Assembly (NCBI GenBank): GCA_903899795.1
Contig: CAIUKX010000294.1
Coordinates: forward strand, 1-9,234
Source: an uncultured Flavobacteriales bacterium
Lineage (GTDB): Bacteria; Bacteroidota; Bacteroidia; Flavobacteriales_D; Crocinitomicaceae
Length of the DNA stretch: 9,234 bases
Reading direction: 5' to 3'
The notes below the pieces were generated by a model. It was given only the letters and a program-made list of their open reading frames with translations, was not told the origin of the DNA and did no database searches. This document shows positions 1 to 6,515 of the stretch, in pieces (the first letter of the stretch is position 1; every line of letters begins with the position of its first letter). A program made the translations under genes and the position numbers.

Positions 1-17
1 ACGTTGCAGTGCAACGT
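1..17. repeat. Perfect palindrome at the window edge, possibly part of a REP-like element
   Basis: ACGTTGCA and TGCAACGT are perfect 8-base arms around a central G. The bases after the right arm are CTCC, so the stem would lengthen if the bases just left of the window are GGAG. No T-run follows on the plus strand, so a terminator reading in that direction is unlikely. It could be a short interspersed palindrome of the REP type or the hairpin of an upstream gene; the window edge prevents a decision. Confidence 0.5.
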
Positions 18-290
18 CTCCACTATTTCACAACACAACTTGGGTTGACCAGAGATAATATTATATAAAAAAAAAGCGATTTTTTGATCTAGCTAACCAG
101 CTCCGAAGTAGCTGTGCCACTGCAGAACATTTTCATATTCTAATCTAGATTATGAAAGATTGATGTTTTAACCAATACCTTTCTAGCAAAAGTCAAGATT
201 CCTATCTTCTAAACATCTAACATCTCCAAAACTAAACCTATTTAGTCTGTAAATCTTGCCTCTTTTCATTTTTCGTCCAATTAAAAATTG

Positions 291-298
291 TACATTTA
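291..298 (+). promoter_or_regulatory. Possible -7 box for amn
   Basis: TACATTTA differs at one position from the Bacteroidota housekeeping -7 element TAnnTTTG and lies 21 bases before the amn ATG, which would give a leader of roughly 15 bases. No clear TTG -33 element is seen at the expected distance. Such near-matches are common by chance in AT-rich DNA. Confidence 0.25.
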
Positions 299-319
299 GG
301 TCACTAAAAAGCATACATT

Positions 320-1090
320 ATGAAAACAAAACAGGAAATCGTCGACAACTGGTTACCAAGGTACACTGGAGAAAAATTGGAACATTTCGGAGAATACATC
401 CTGCTTTGCAACTTTCATAACTATGTGGACAAGTTTGCAGCGATGAACAATGTTGAGGTGATTGGAAAAGATAAACCAATGCAATGCGCAACAGCTAATG
501 GAATTACGATCATCAACTTCGGAATGGGAAGTGCTTCAGCTGCAACGTGTATCGATTTACTTTCAGCCATCAAACCGAAAGCTGTTTTGTTTTTAGGAAA
601 ATGTGGAGGTTTAAGAGTCAAAAATAAAGTAGGTGATTTTATTCTTCCAATTGCTGCCATTCGCGGTGAAGGAACAAGTAACGATTACTTTCCACCGGAA
701 GTCCCTGCACTACCCTCTTTTGCACTTCAAAAAGCGATTTCAACAACGATCAGAGATTTCAGTTGCGATTATTGGACAGGAACCTGTTACACTACCAACC
801 GACGCGTTTGGGAACACGATGAAAAATTCAAAGAATACCTGAATAACATCCGTGCGCAAGCCATCGATATGGAGACTGCAACGATTTTTACAGTTGCCTT
901 TGCCAATAAAATTCCTGTCGGAGCATTACTATTGGTATCTGATTCTCCAATGACTCCCGAAGGAGTGAAAACGGCTGAAAGTGACAACAGAGCAACCGCT
1001 GAATACGTGGATAAACATTTGGAAATAGGAATCGAATCACTGAAACAATTGATCAACAAAGGAGATACGGTGAGGCACTTGAGGTATTAA
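320..1090 (+). CDS. amn: AMP nucleosidase (short form)
   Basis: This predicted cytoplasmic enzyme of the nucleoside phosphorylase superfamily would cleave AMP to adenine and ribose 5-phosphate, acting in purine salvage and adenylate balance. Visible motifs are a glycine-rich phosphate-binding segment FGMGSASAAT (residues 67-76), FLGKCGGL (91-98), the GEGTSNDYFPPEVPAL segment (116-131), the ribose-binding IDMETATIF motif (182-190) and SDSPMTPEGVKT (207-218), whose Asp209 occupies the position expected for the catalytic acid. At 256 residues it is the short form common in Bacteroidota, without the extra N-terminal domain of the longer E. coli enzyme. The ATG at 320 is the only sensible start and has no Shine-Dalgarno sequence. 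The gene stands alone and converges on the sigma/anti-sigma operon. A related purine or uridine phosphorylase is the main alternative, but the GEGTSNDYFPPEVPAL and SDSPMTPEG motifs favour AMP nucleosidase. Confidence 0.9.
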   Translation: MKTKQEIVDNWLPRYTGEKLEHFGEYILLCNFHNYVDKFAAMNNVEVIGKDKPMQCATANGITIINFGMGSASAATCIDLLSAIKPKAVLFLGKCGGLRVKNKVGDFILPIAAIRGEGTSNDYFPPEVPALPSFALQKAISTTIRDFSCDYWTGTCYTTNRRVWEHDEKFKEYLNNIRAQAIDMETATIFTVAFANKIPVGALLLVSDSPMTPEGVKTAESDNRATAEYVDKHLEIGIESLKQLINKGDTVRHLRY

Positions 1091-1176
1091 TTTTAATGTT
1101 GGATGAAGAGCTTGTCGGACTGAGTATTCAGACTTCAGGAGGAATGTATCGAAGGCTTACATTGAATAAAAAAACA

Positions 1177-1223
1177 AAAAGTGAACCTGAATTGTTGCTG
1201 CAAACAACCCAAGATTCACTTTT
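1177..1223. terminator. Bidirectional terminator between convergent genes
   Basis: AAAAGTGAA (1177-1185) and TTCACTTTT (1215-1223) form a perfect 9-bp outer stem, with a further imperfect TTGTTG/CAAACAA pairing inside. Read on the minus strand, the stem is followed by a T-rich tail (complement of 1168-1176: T, G, then seven T). It begins 23 bases past the stop of the cytochrome/anti-sigma gene. In the plus direction the tail is poorer, but the hairpin lies about 90 bases after amn and may stop that transcript too. Confidence 0.7.
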
Positions 1224-1245
1224 CTTGATCTAGGTGGTGGTTCAT

Positions 1246-4077
1246 TTATTTCTTCTGAATTTTCTTCCGGGCTGAAGGGAAAATAATATCATGAATCAAA
1301 TCCCTGAATGCTTTTTCATCTTTGTGCTGTTTTTGAATGATATAATTTTTCTGTTCGATCACCAGCCATTCAATCTCTTCACTGATCGACAAAGGAGCTT
1401 TTACACCCCGGTTGATGTTCATTTGATTGATCCTTTTGTCCAATTCTTTTTCGGTAACCTGATCTAAATCAACTGTCATCAGTTCATCCACTTTGACATT
1501 GCAAATTTCTTTGTAGAAATATCCTTTATCACTTATTCCTACAATAGCAAGATCATATTTCACCGCATCGTTCAAAGCATATTCGAACAAACCATTTCGA
1601 CCCAATATTCGTTCGTACGTATTCAATTTGTCCGGCAATAAATAAGTAAACAACAGATCATATCGTTCCGCATTTTCCACTTTTAAATGCATCGGATGAT
1701 ATTCGATATTAATTGGCTTGAGGTTTTGATCATCACTGATTCGGGTAGATCTTCTATCAATTACATCTTCTAATACTCTTGTTCTAATACTTTTATCGAT
1801 GTTTATATTTCCGAATCGGATTAATCGAAAACCTACGGATTTACCGAGGTGTTTTACTTTTCGATCATCCATTCCTAATTGCTTTCCAACCAGTTGAAGA
1901 TTCAATATAGCTTCTTCATCCAACGCCTGCGATTTTCTTTTTCTTGTTCGGGTATATTCTTCATCCCTTGCATTTTGAACTTTCTTGTTCCAGCTTTCTG
2001 TAATTTTATTTTTGAGTGTGATATTCTTAGCAAGTGTTTCTTTAAATTCTCGGATTGTCTGCTGGTAAAACTTTTGCAATTCTTTTATATGTGCTTTTGA
2101 AGTAGACATACCACCCACATGCTCATTAACGAATTGTTGAAATTGAGGATAGCCCATTTCCACAGCTTTTTGATCCAATTGTTCTATTGTCCAATCCAGG
2201 TGTTGGGTATACAAATCCAGTAAACGTTTATTTCCGGTTGCATGAATTTCCTTCATTCTTCTTTCAAATTCTCTTGTAGCAAGAATTGTATTATTAAACT
2301 CAGGATTCCAAAAAGCAAGCACTTTCGAAGGCGATATTTTCAAGCTATCATCATCTTTCCCTGCTCCTCCATACCCTTTTATCTTAATCGTAAATTGCTG
2401 AGTGGGGGGAAACAAACACCTTTGTTCGCTACAAATCGAAAAGGTGTAAAACCCTCTTACATAAAACGATTCTGTTTTATTGATCTTTATTTTCTGAGCA
2501 AAGACCGCTTCATTTTTATTGCCTAAAAAATCACCTCTTTTGTGATGATAGATCGATGGCTCTTCCAATTCATAAGAATTCCCTATCACCGCATAGTCCT
2601 TACTGCCGCGCAATCTGATTCTGGTAGCATAACCAAAGTTGTTTGATTTTTTTGGATCGTGCTGACTTGAAAACAGGTGCCATCCTTCTTTCAATTTAGC
2701 CTTACTAATAATGGTCGCTTCGCCATTCCCATCGTATTTAACAGAAAAAGACCATCGGATATTGTCCACCCAACCTTCTTTATCACGTGGATTTTTACTT
2801 AATTTCCCCTTCTTTTTAGCACCGTATCCCTCTTGGCTCTGCCGAGATATATCCACCGGTGAACTATCCACAAAATCAAAAATTGCATCGATTTCTTCTT
2901 TGGAAAGTTCAGGAAATTGTTTCATGGATGAAGTCGAAAACCCAGTCCTTCTTTGCGCATAAGAATCAGAAGCAGCAGCTTCTTTCCAATCGTTGACAAA
3001 CTGATATATCGAACTGTCTGTTGCTCCTCCGTCCGACCATTCAGCTCTGATTTCATACAACTTCGGTCCTGTAGCATCTTTAAATACTTGGTGACAAGAA
3101 GCGCATTTATTTCTAAATAGTTGTTCGCCGTTGTATTGCTCAAAGGGAACGACTGCTTCTTCGATTGTTTCTATTACCTGAACATTCGTCTTATCAAAAC
3201 TGAGGTACAAACTGTCTCTATAACCTTTACTTAAAGGTAATTTCAATTCATTTAGTTTTGCTTCATAACCTTCCGGATAAAAATTCAATTGTTTCATATC
3301 CACCGGAACTAATGCCTTTTCCAACGACCTGGGATCCGTCCAATTGATGATACCATTTTTGTCTGTCACTCCTCTGTACAATTTCATTCCCTCTTTGTAT
3401 TCATCAACAGGAACCTGAACATAAATTCCAACTTTAGGATCAATTGAAAGTTTTTCTCCTTCTTTGGTGAAAGCATTAATCCCCATCATCCCTTGAGTTT
3501 CCAGCTGTTTTCCATGAGTCATTGTACTCAAACCATTTTTCATTATCGTCGGTGCATCCAGTGCTTCTTCCCATTTAATGATGGCTTTTTCCCGAAAAGG
3601 TTTCCCATCGAGCAAAAAAGCTGTTTTTGGAACAGAGAGAAGGACTCCTTTTTTGGAAAGAAAAATACTATCATTTCCTTCCCAGTAAAAAATTTCGGTA
3701 GCTTCTTTACTCAATAACAATCCTTCTTTCAGATCATTCACCAATTGTTTTACTTCTTTTAATTCTGAAAATTTTTCTATTTTCTCAACTGAGCTTGAAC
3801 TGATAAAAAACTTGCTTGCGATTAATCCGGATGCAAGGATAAGCAGAATGGCCAGTGAGATTCTTACTCTTTTGAAAAAATGATACGATTTCCCGACTGA
3901 CTTTACTTCTTTTCTGATTACAGCTCTCTCAGCCGCCAAATGAATTTGTTTCTGTAAGGTAAATTCCTGACGAAATGCCTCATTATGCATTAATTCTTGT
4001 TCAAATTCTATTTTCTCCGAAACCGTTAATTCATCGGATAAATAACTTTCTATTCTTTTTGTGAAATCCGGTTTCAT
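1246..4077 (-). CDS. Transmembrane anti-sigma-like protein with cytochrome c and DsbD-alpha-like domains
   Basis: The start is taken as the ATG at 4077, giving 943 residues. It overlaps the sigma-factor stop as ATGA, and the anti-sigma-like MKPDFTKRIESYLSDELT begins exactly there; the frame stays open upstream to 4158 only as overlap with the sigma gene. Residues 1-72 look like a cytoplasmic Bacteroidota anti-sigma segment. Residues 73-91 form one membrane helix, so the rest should be periplasmic. Residues about 144-225 (GVLLSVPKTAF...LETQGMMGINAF) resemble a beta-rich domain common in Bacteroidota surface proteins. Residues about 314-405 form a cytochrome c domain with CASCH (Cys325, Cys328, His329) and candidate distal ligand Met385. 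Residues about 436-568 resemble DsbD-alpha, with GWHLFSS and Cys549-X4-Cys554 followed by FPP. Residues 569-943 are unassigned, largely helical and lysine-rich, with one Cys (859). The likely role is sequestering the co-encoded sigma factor according to periplasmic redox or heme state; this is inferred. Confidence 0.8.
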   Translation of the reverse strand: MKPDFTKRIESYLSDELTVSEKIEFEQELMHNEAFRQEFTLQKQIHLAAERAVIRKEVKSVGKSYHFFKRVRISLAILLILASGLIASKFFISSSSVEKIEKFSELKEVKQLVNDLKEGLLLSKEATEIFYWEGNDSIFLSKKGVLLSVPKTAFLLDGKPFREKAIIKWEEALDAPTIMKNGLSTMTHGKQLETQGMMGINAFTKEGEKLSIDPKVGIYVQVPVDEYKEGMKLYRGVTDKNGIINWTDPRSLEKALVPVDMKQLNFYPEGYEAKLNELKLPLSKGYRDSLYLSFDKTNVQVIETIEEAVVPFEQYNGEQLFRNKCASCHQVFKDATGPKLYEIRAEWSDGGATDSSIYQFVNDWKEAAASDSYAQRRTGFSTSSMKQFPELSKEEIDAIFDFVDSSPVDISRQSQEGYGAKKKGKLSKNPRDKEGWVDNIRWSFSVKYDGNGEATIISKAKLKEGWHLFSSQHDPKKSNNFGYATRIRLRGSKDYAVIGNSYELEEPSIYHHKRGDFLGNKNEAVFAQKIKINKTESFYVRGFYTFSICSEQRCLFPPTQQFTIKIKGYGGAGKDDDSLKISPSKVLAFWNPEFNNTILATREFERRMKEIHATGNKRLLDLYTQHLDWTIEQLDQKAVEMGYPQFQQFVNEHVGGMSTSKAHIKELQKFYQQTIREFKETLAKNITLKNKITESWNKKVQNARDEEYTRTRKRKSQALDEEAILNLQLVGKQLGMDDRKVKHLGKSVGFRLIRFGNINIDKSIRTRVLEDVIDRRSTRISDDQNLKPINIEYHPMHLKVENAERYDLLFTYLLPDKLNTYERILGRNGLFEYALNDAVKYDLAIVGISDKGYFYKEICNVKVDELMTVDLDQVTEKELDKRINQMNINRGVKAPLSISEEIEWLVIEQKNYIIQKQHKDEKAFRDLIHDIIFPSARKKIQKK
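3091..3105 (-). other. Covalent heme c attachment motif CASCH
   Basis: The codons TGC GCT TCT TGT CAC encode Cys-Ala-Ser-Cys-His within the flanking context EQLFRNKCASCHQVF, typical of a class I cytochrome c. GPKLYEI follows downstream. SSMKQFPELSKEEIDAIFDFV then supplies a Met ligand candidate and the usual C-terminal helix. Confidence 0.9.
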
Positions 4078-4631
4078 AGCGATTGGTTTAGGGATGAATA
4101 TTCTCTTTCTTCGATGGTATGATTTGCTTCTGCCAATTCCTTCGCTTTTTGAATGCATCGAAATTTTTGTACTCTGACAACATTTTCGTTCCGCAATCCG
4201 ATTTTATTGGCAATATCAACCATACTCCACCCTAAACCATAGAACAATTGAAGTATCTCCTGGCATTGTTGGCCTATATTTTCCATGGCCTTTTCTATCG
4301 ATTTCAATTTTATTTCAATTTGAAACCAATTTGATTCTATCTCTGTTACATCTGCTGAAAGTTCTGTTTGAGGAAGCCTATTCTGTAGTCTTAATTCTGT
4401 ATACCAAAGTAGTCTACAAATATTTTTCACATAAAAGAATGGCTCAACGATCAGTTCAAAATCGACCTCTTTTTTCTTTCGTGTATAAATGATTAATGCT
4501 TCCTGAAAAATATCTTCCGCATCCTGATTCCGACAGCCTAAACTTGCTAAAAAACGCCTGATATCCGGCCATTTTTTATACAAACTTTTCAGCTCGTCAA
4601 TGGTTTCTTTGGTTATTTTTTTATCCGACAT
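4074..4631 (-). CDS. ECF-type RNA polymerase sigma factor (sigma-70 family)
   Basis: The 185-residue protein has the two-domain layout of an ECF sigma factor. Region 2 covers about residues 24-82, with DAEDIFQEA (37-45) matching the core-binding DAEDIvQE signature and FFYVKNICRLLWYTELR continuing into the -10 recognition helix. Region 4 covers about 111-168, with IEKAMENIGQQCQEILQLFY and a helix-turn-helix around WSMVDIANKIGLRNENVVRVQKFRC. There is no region 1.1 or 3, as usual for ECF factors. The last codons overlap the start of the membrane partner by 4 bases (ATGA), so translation is probably coupled and the two products are likely made in fixed ratio. It should recruit RNA polymerase to a specific regulon when released from that partner. 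The ATG at 4631 is the natural start and has no Shine-Dalgarno sequence. The regulon cannot be read from this window. Confidence 0.88.
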   Translation of the reverse strand: MSDKKITKETIDELKSLYKKWPDIRRFLASLGCRNQDAEDIFQEALIIYTRKKKEVDFELIVEPFFYVKNICRLLWYTELRLQNRLPQTELSADVTEIESNWFQIEIKLKSIEKAMENIGQQCQEILQLFYGLGWSMVDIANKIGLRNENVVRVQKFRCIQKAKELAEANHTIEEREYSSLNQSL

Positions 4632-4657
4632 AGTTGATTGCTTTCTACTAGATGTCA

Positions 4658-4670
4658 GTTTGATTCAAAC
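4658..4670. promoter_or_regulatory. Inverted repeat in the leader of the sigma operon
   Basis: GTTTGA and TCAAAC are perfect 6-base arms around one central base. The repeat lies 27-39 bases before the sigma-factor ATG and downstream of the candidate promoter at 4712-4740. It could be a repressor site or a small mRNA hairpin. A 13-base palindrome in AT-rich DNA can occur by chance. Confidence 0.3.
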
Positions 4671-4711
4671 ATTAGCAGAAAAATTTTGTTTCTTTTCAAA
4701 AAGCACATTAG

Positions 4712-4740
4712 GTATTATCAAAAAATTGATTAACAGTCAA
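4712..4740 (-). promoter_or_regulatory. Candidate promoter of the sigma/anti-sigma operon
   Basis: On the minus strand, TTGACT (4740-4735) and TAATAC (4717-4712) are separated by exactly 17 bases, close to the classical sigma-70 layout. Transcription would start about 75 bases before the sigma ATG. Bacteroidota housekeeping sigma factors prefer TTG / TAnnTTTG, and no full match to TAnnTTTG is seen in this gap, so the resemblance may be fortuitous. The 157-base gap from the upstream minus-strand gene does suggest that a separate promoter lies here. Confidence 0.35.
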
Positions 4741-4788
4741 CTAAAAGAAAATTAAATTTTACCGATTGGGCTGATTTTTATTGATTTT

Positions 4789-5091
4789 TTATTTCGCTAA
4801 CAAATCTTCTACCATTTCCATCGCATATTCTGTTTGGATAGCTGTACAACATTCACTCATTACTCTCTGATATTCCTTGGCACTTTTAGGTAGATTTGTT
4901 TTTTCTTTTTGCCATGTTTCCTTGTCTGGCCATTGCGCGTAAGCAACGTATTTGGTGTTATTTACCTTGTGCAACCGTGAACCCAATGAACCTTCTCTAG
5001 TATAGAGCAAAACGGTCATTTTTTTCCATGCTGCGATGAATTCAACAGAACATTCCGGTTTTACGTCAAAAGAGTAGATAATTGAAAACAT
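4789..5091 (-). CDS. ABM-superfamily (antibiotic biosynthesis monooxygenase-like) small protein
   Basis: The 100-residue protein has the size and pattern of the dimeric alpha/beta-barrel ABM fold: a beta strand at the N terminus (MFSIIYSFDVKP), a helix with EFIAAWKKMT (17-26), GSLGSRLHKV (34-43), a YVAYAQWPDKETW strand-turn (48-60) that is very typical of the family, and a C-terminal helix. Members include cofactor-free monooxygenases, heme-degrading enzymes and many proteins of unknown role. I see no residue that fixes the substrate. The cysteine pair Cys81-Cys82 is noted without assigned meaning. The gene is on the same strand as the sigma operon but 157 bases away, so it is probably a separate unit. 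The ATG at 5091 is the only good start. Confidence 0.75.
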   Translation of the reverse strand: MFSIIYSFDVKPECSVEFIAAWKKMTVLLYTREGSLGSRLHKVNNTKYVAYAQWPDKETWQKEKTNLPKSAKEYQRVMSECCTAIQTEYAMEMVEDLLAK

Positions 5092-5094
5092 GTT

Positions 5095-5160
5095 TTGAAT
5101 AATTATTGAATGATTACGGGACTAAAGATAGTCTTTTTAATTTTGAGTTTTGAATGATTA
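5095..5160 (+). repeat. Three copies of an 11-base AT-rich motif
   Basis: TTGAATGATTA occurs at 5106-5116 and again at 5150-5160. A one-mismatch copy (TTGAATAATTA) lies directly in tandem at 5095-5105, just upstream of the ABM-like gene start. The two tandem copies have the 11-base spacing of helically phased sites. The low complexity of the surrounding DNA makes chance a real possibility. Confidence 0.4.
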
Positions 5161-5174
5161 ATTATTAATTATTG
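5139..5174 (+). repeat. AT-rich dispersed repeat, copy 1
   Basis: This 36-base stretch matches the reverse complement of 7141-7176 at 30 of 36 positions by hand alignment. It starts with AATTTTGAGT and contains TTAATTATTAATT. It lies between the YbdG-like channel gene and the ABM-like gene. It may be a short interspersed element or just convergent low-complexity intergenic DNA. Confidence 0.45.
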
Positions 5175-5231
5175 AGGTTGAGCTCTGGAATAATTGATTT
5201 TCACACTAACCACTTCACTCAAAATTAAACA

Positions 5232-6515
5232 TTAAACATTCAACATTTTATTAAAGTCTCTCCCCGTCGGATTTTCAAAAATATGTAATTCAAAAACGTG
5301 AGTTATCGCAAAAACATGATCAAAAATATCCGCCTGAATTTCTTCAAATTCCTCCCATTCTTTGGTGTAAGTGAAGCAGTATATTTCCATAGGTACTCCG
5401 AGTTCAGTCGGAGCTAACTGGCGAACCACTACTTCCAATTCCGAATTGATTTCCGGTTTATTACGAATGTACAACTCAACGTATTTTCGGAATAAACCGA
5501 TGTTGGTTTGTCTTCTTCCGTTTAAATAATCTTCGTCATGCACACCAAATTCCTCGTTGTGTTTTCTTATTTCATCTTCTCTTTCATCGATATATTCCTT
5601 CATCAACTTGATTTCCTTCAGTTTTTTGATCAGTTCTTCGGAAGCGAATTCCACTGAATCAATTTGGATATAAACCGGCCGTTTGATTCTTCTCCCTTTT
5701 GATTCTTTCATTCCCCGCCAATTTTTAAATGAATCCGAAATCATTGAATAGGTTGGAATCGTAGTTATCGTTTTATCAAAGTTTTGAACTTTCACAGTCG
5801 AAACATTGATTTCAATCACATTTCCATCGGCTCCGAATTTCTCCATCGTGATCCAATCTCCAATACGGATGATGTCATTCACAGCAATCTGAACACTGGC
5901 TACAAATCCTAAGATAGAATCTCTAAAAACTACAATCAATACCGCTGCCATGGCTCCCAATGACGTCAGAAAGAAAAGTGGACTTCGATCCAATAAAAAG
6001 GACAAAATCAAAATCACAAACACGCCTGAAACCGTAATCTTAATTGCTTGAAAATAGGATTGAATCGGTTTATCCTTGTAGCGATCCTGCTCGTTTACAA
6101 AATCTCTGAGAGAATTTAAAACTCTTCGAATTGTAATCATTGCCACGATACTAAAAACCGTATGTGCTAACTTGATCCAATGCACATCCATTTCAGGATA
6201 ATGATAAAACGCCAGAGATAAGAAGTCTTGCAGGAAGAACAATGGAACCAAATACGCCGCTGTAGGAAAAACTTTATTTTCAATCAAATGATCATCCCAG
6301 GTCACACTAGACCTGTCGATAATTGCAGACAATAATTTGACCATTAAAATCCTCGAAATAAACCAAAGGATAAACGTGACAATCACCATTGCTAAAAACA
6401 TTCCAACCGTCCACAGCAATGCCTGATGATCGTAAGCTTTTTGGTTGAAAATTGCCTCACCGTGACTTGTCGTCATATAGAAACCACGGATCCAGTTGAT
6501 AATCGATTCTTTCAT
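5232..6515 (-). CDS. Mechanosensitive ion channel, MscS family, YbdG-like
   Basis: This inner-membrane protein probably opens under membrane tension to release solutes during osmotic downshock. From the ATG at 6515 it has 427 residues. Hydrophobic segments lie at about 31-54, 82-103, 114-130 and 154-175, followed by the pore-lining helix at about 178-208 (LTSLGAMAAVLIVVFRDSILGFVASVQI region). The MscS beta domain follows (about 212-273, IRIGDWITMEKFGADGNVIEINVSTVKVQNFD region). The C-terminal part carries RRQTNIGLFRKYVELYI and VVRQLAPTELGVPMEIYCFTYTKEWEEFEEIQADIFDH, characteristic of the YbdG (MscM) branch rather than MscS itself. Length is close to E. coli YbdG. An in-frame ATG at 6566 would add a hydrophobic MLKVCLFFCVFLLKIRI leader, but MKESIINW at 6515 is preferred because the upstream stretch is the short divergent intergenic region. 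Confidence 0.88.
   Translation of the reverse strand: MKESIINWIRGFYMTTSHGEAIFNQKAYDHQALLWTVGMFLAMVIVTFILWFISRILMVKLLSAIIDRSSVTWDDHLIENKVFPTAAYLVPLFFLQDFLSLAFYHYPEMDVHWIKLAHTVFSIVAMITIRRVLNSLRDFVNEQDRYKDKPIQSYFQAIKITVSGVFVILILSFLLDRSPLFFLTSLGAMAAVLIVVFRDSILGFVASVQIAVNDIIRIGDWITMEKFGADGNVIEINVSTVKVQNFDKTITTIPTYSMISDSFKNWRGMKESKGRRIKRPVYIQIDSVEFASEELIKKLKEIKLMKEYIDEREDEIRKHNEEFGVHDEDYLNGRRQTNIGLFRKYVELYIRNKPEINSELEVVVRQLAPTELGVPMEIYCFTYTKEWEEFEEIQADIFDHVFAITHVFELHIFENPTGRDFNKMLNV

Larger units (their letters stand above)
1..319. other. Gene-free upstream region of amn
   Basis: I see no convincing coding region here on either strand. The stretch is AT-rich. It holds a perfect palindrome at bases 1-17, an A9 tract followed by GCGA and T6 (67-85), a perfect 12-base palindrome at 141-152, and the probable amn promoter region just before 320. 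The left part is probably the 3' flank of a gene outside the window (inference). No tRNA-like or rRNA-like structure was recognised. Confidence 0.6.

Noticed and set aside
67..85. A9-GCGA-T6 as a terminator
   Set aside because: The stem is pure A:T with no recognisable gene end beside it, so it is more likely just an A-tract/T-tract.
421..1059. Open frames in other phases within amn
   Set aside because: The AMP nucleosidase motifs span the whole 320-1090 frame, so the others are shadows.
1879..2962. Several 70-95-residue plus-strand open frames inside the cytochrome/anti-sigma gene
   Set aside because: They are antisense shadows of a long gene with clear domains and show no family-like sequence or signals of their own.
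4078..4158. N-terminal extension of the cytochrome/anti-sigma protein to the ATG at 4158
   Set aside because: The extra 27 residues lie entirely inside the sigma gene in another frame, and the ATG at 4077 gives an ATGA overlap and a family-like N terminus.
5123..5130. TATCTTTA on the minus strand as the ABM-like gene -7 box
   Set aside because: It has one mismatch to TAnnTTTG and no TTG at a suitable distance upstream; too weak to list as a feature.
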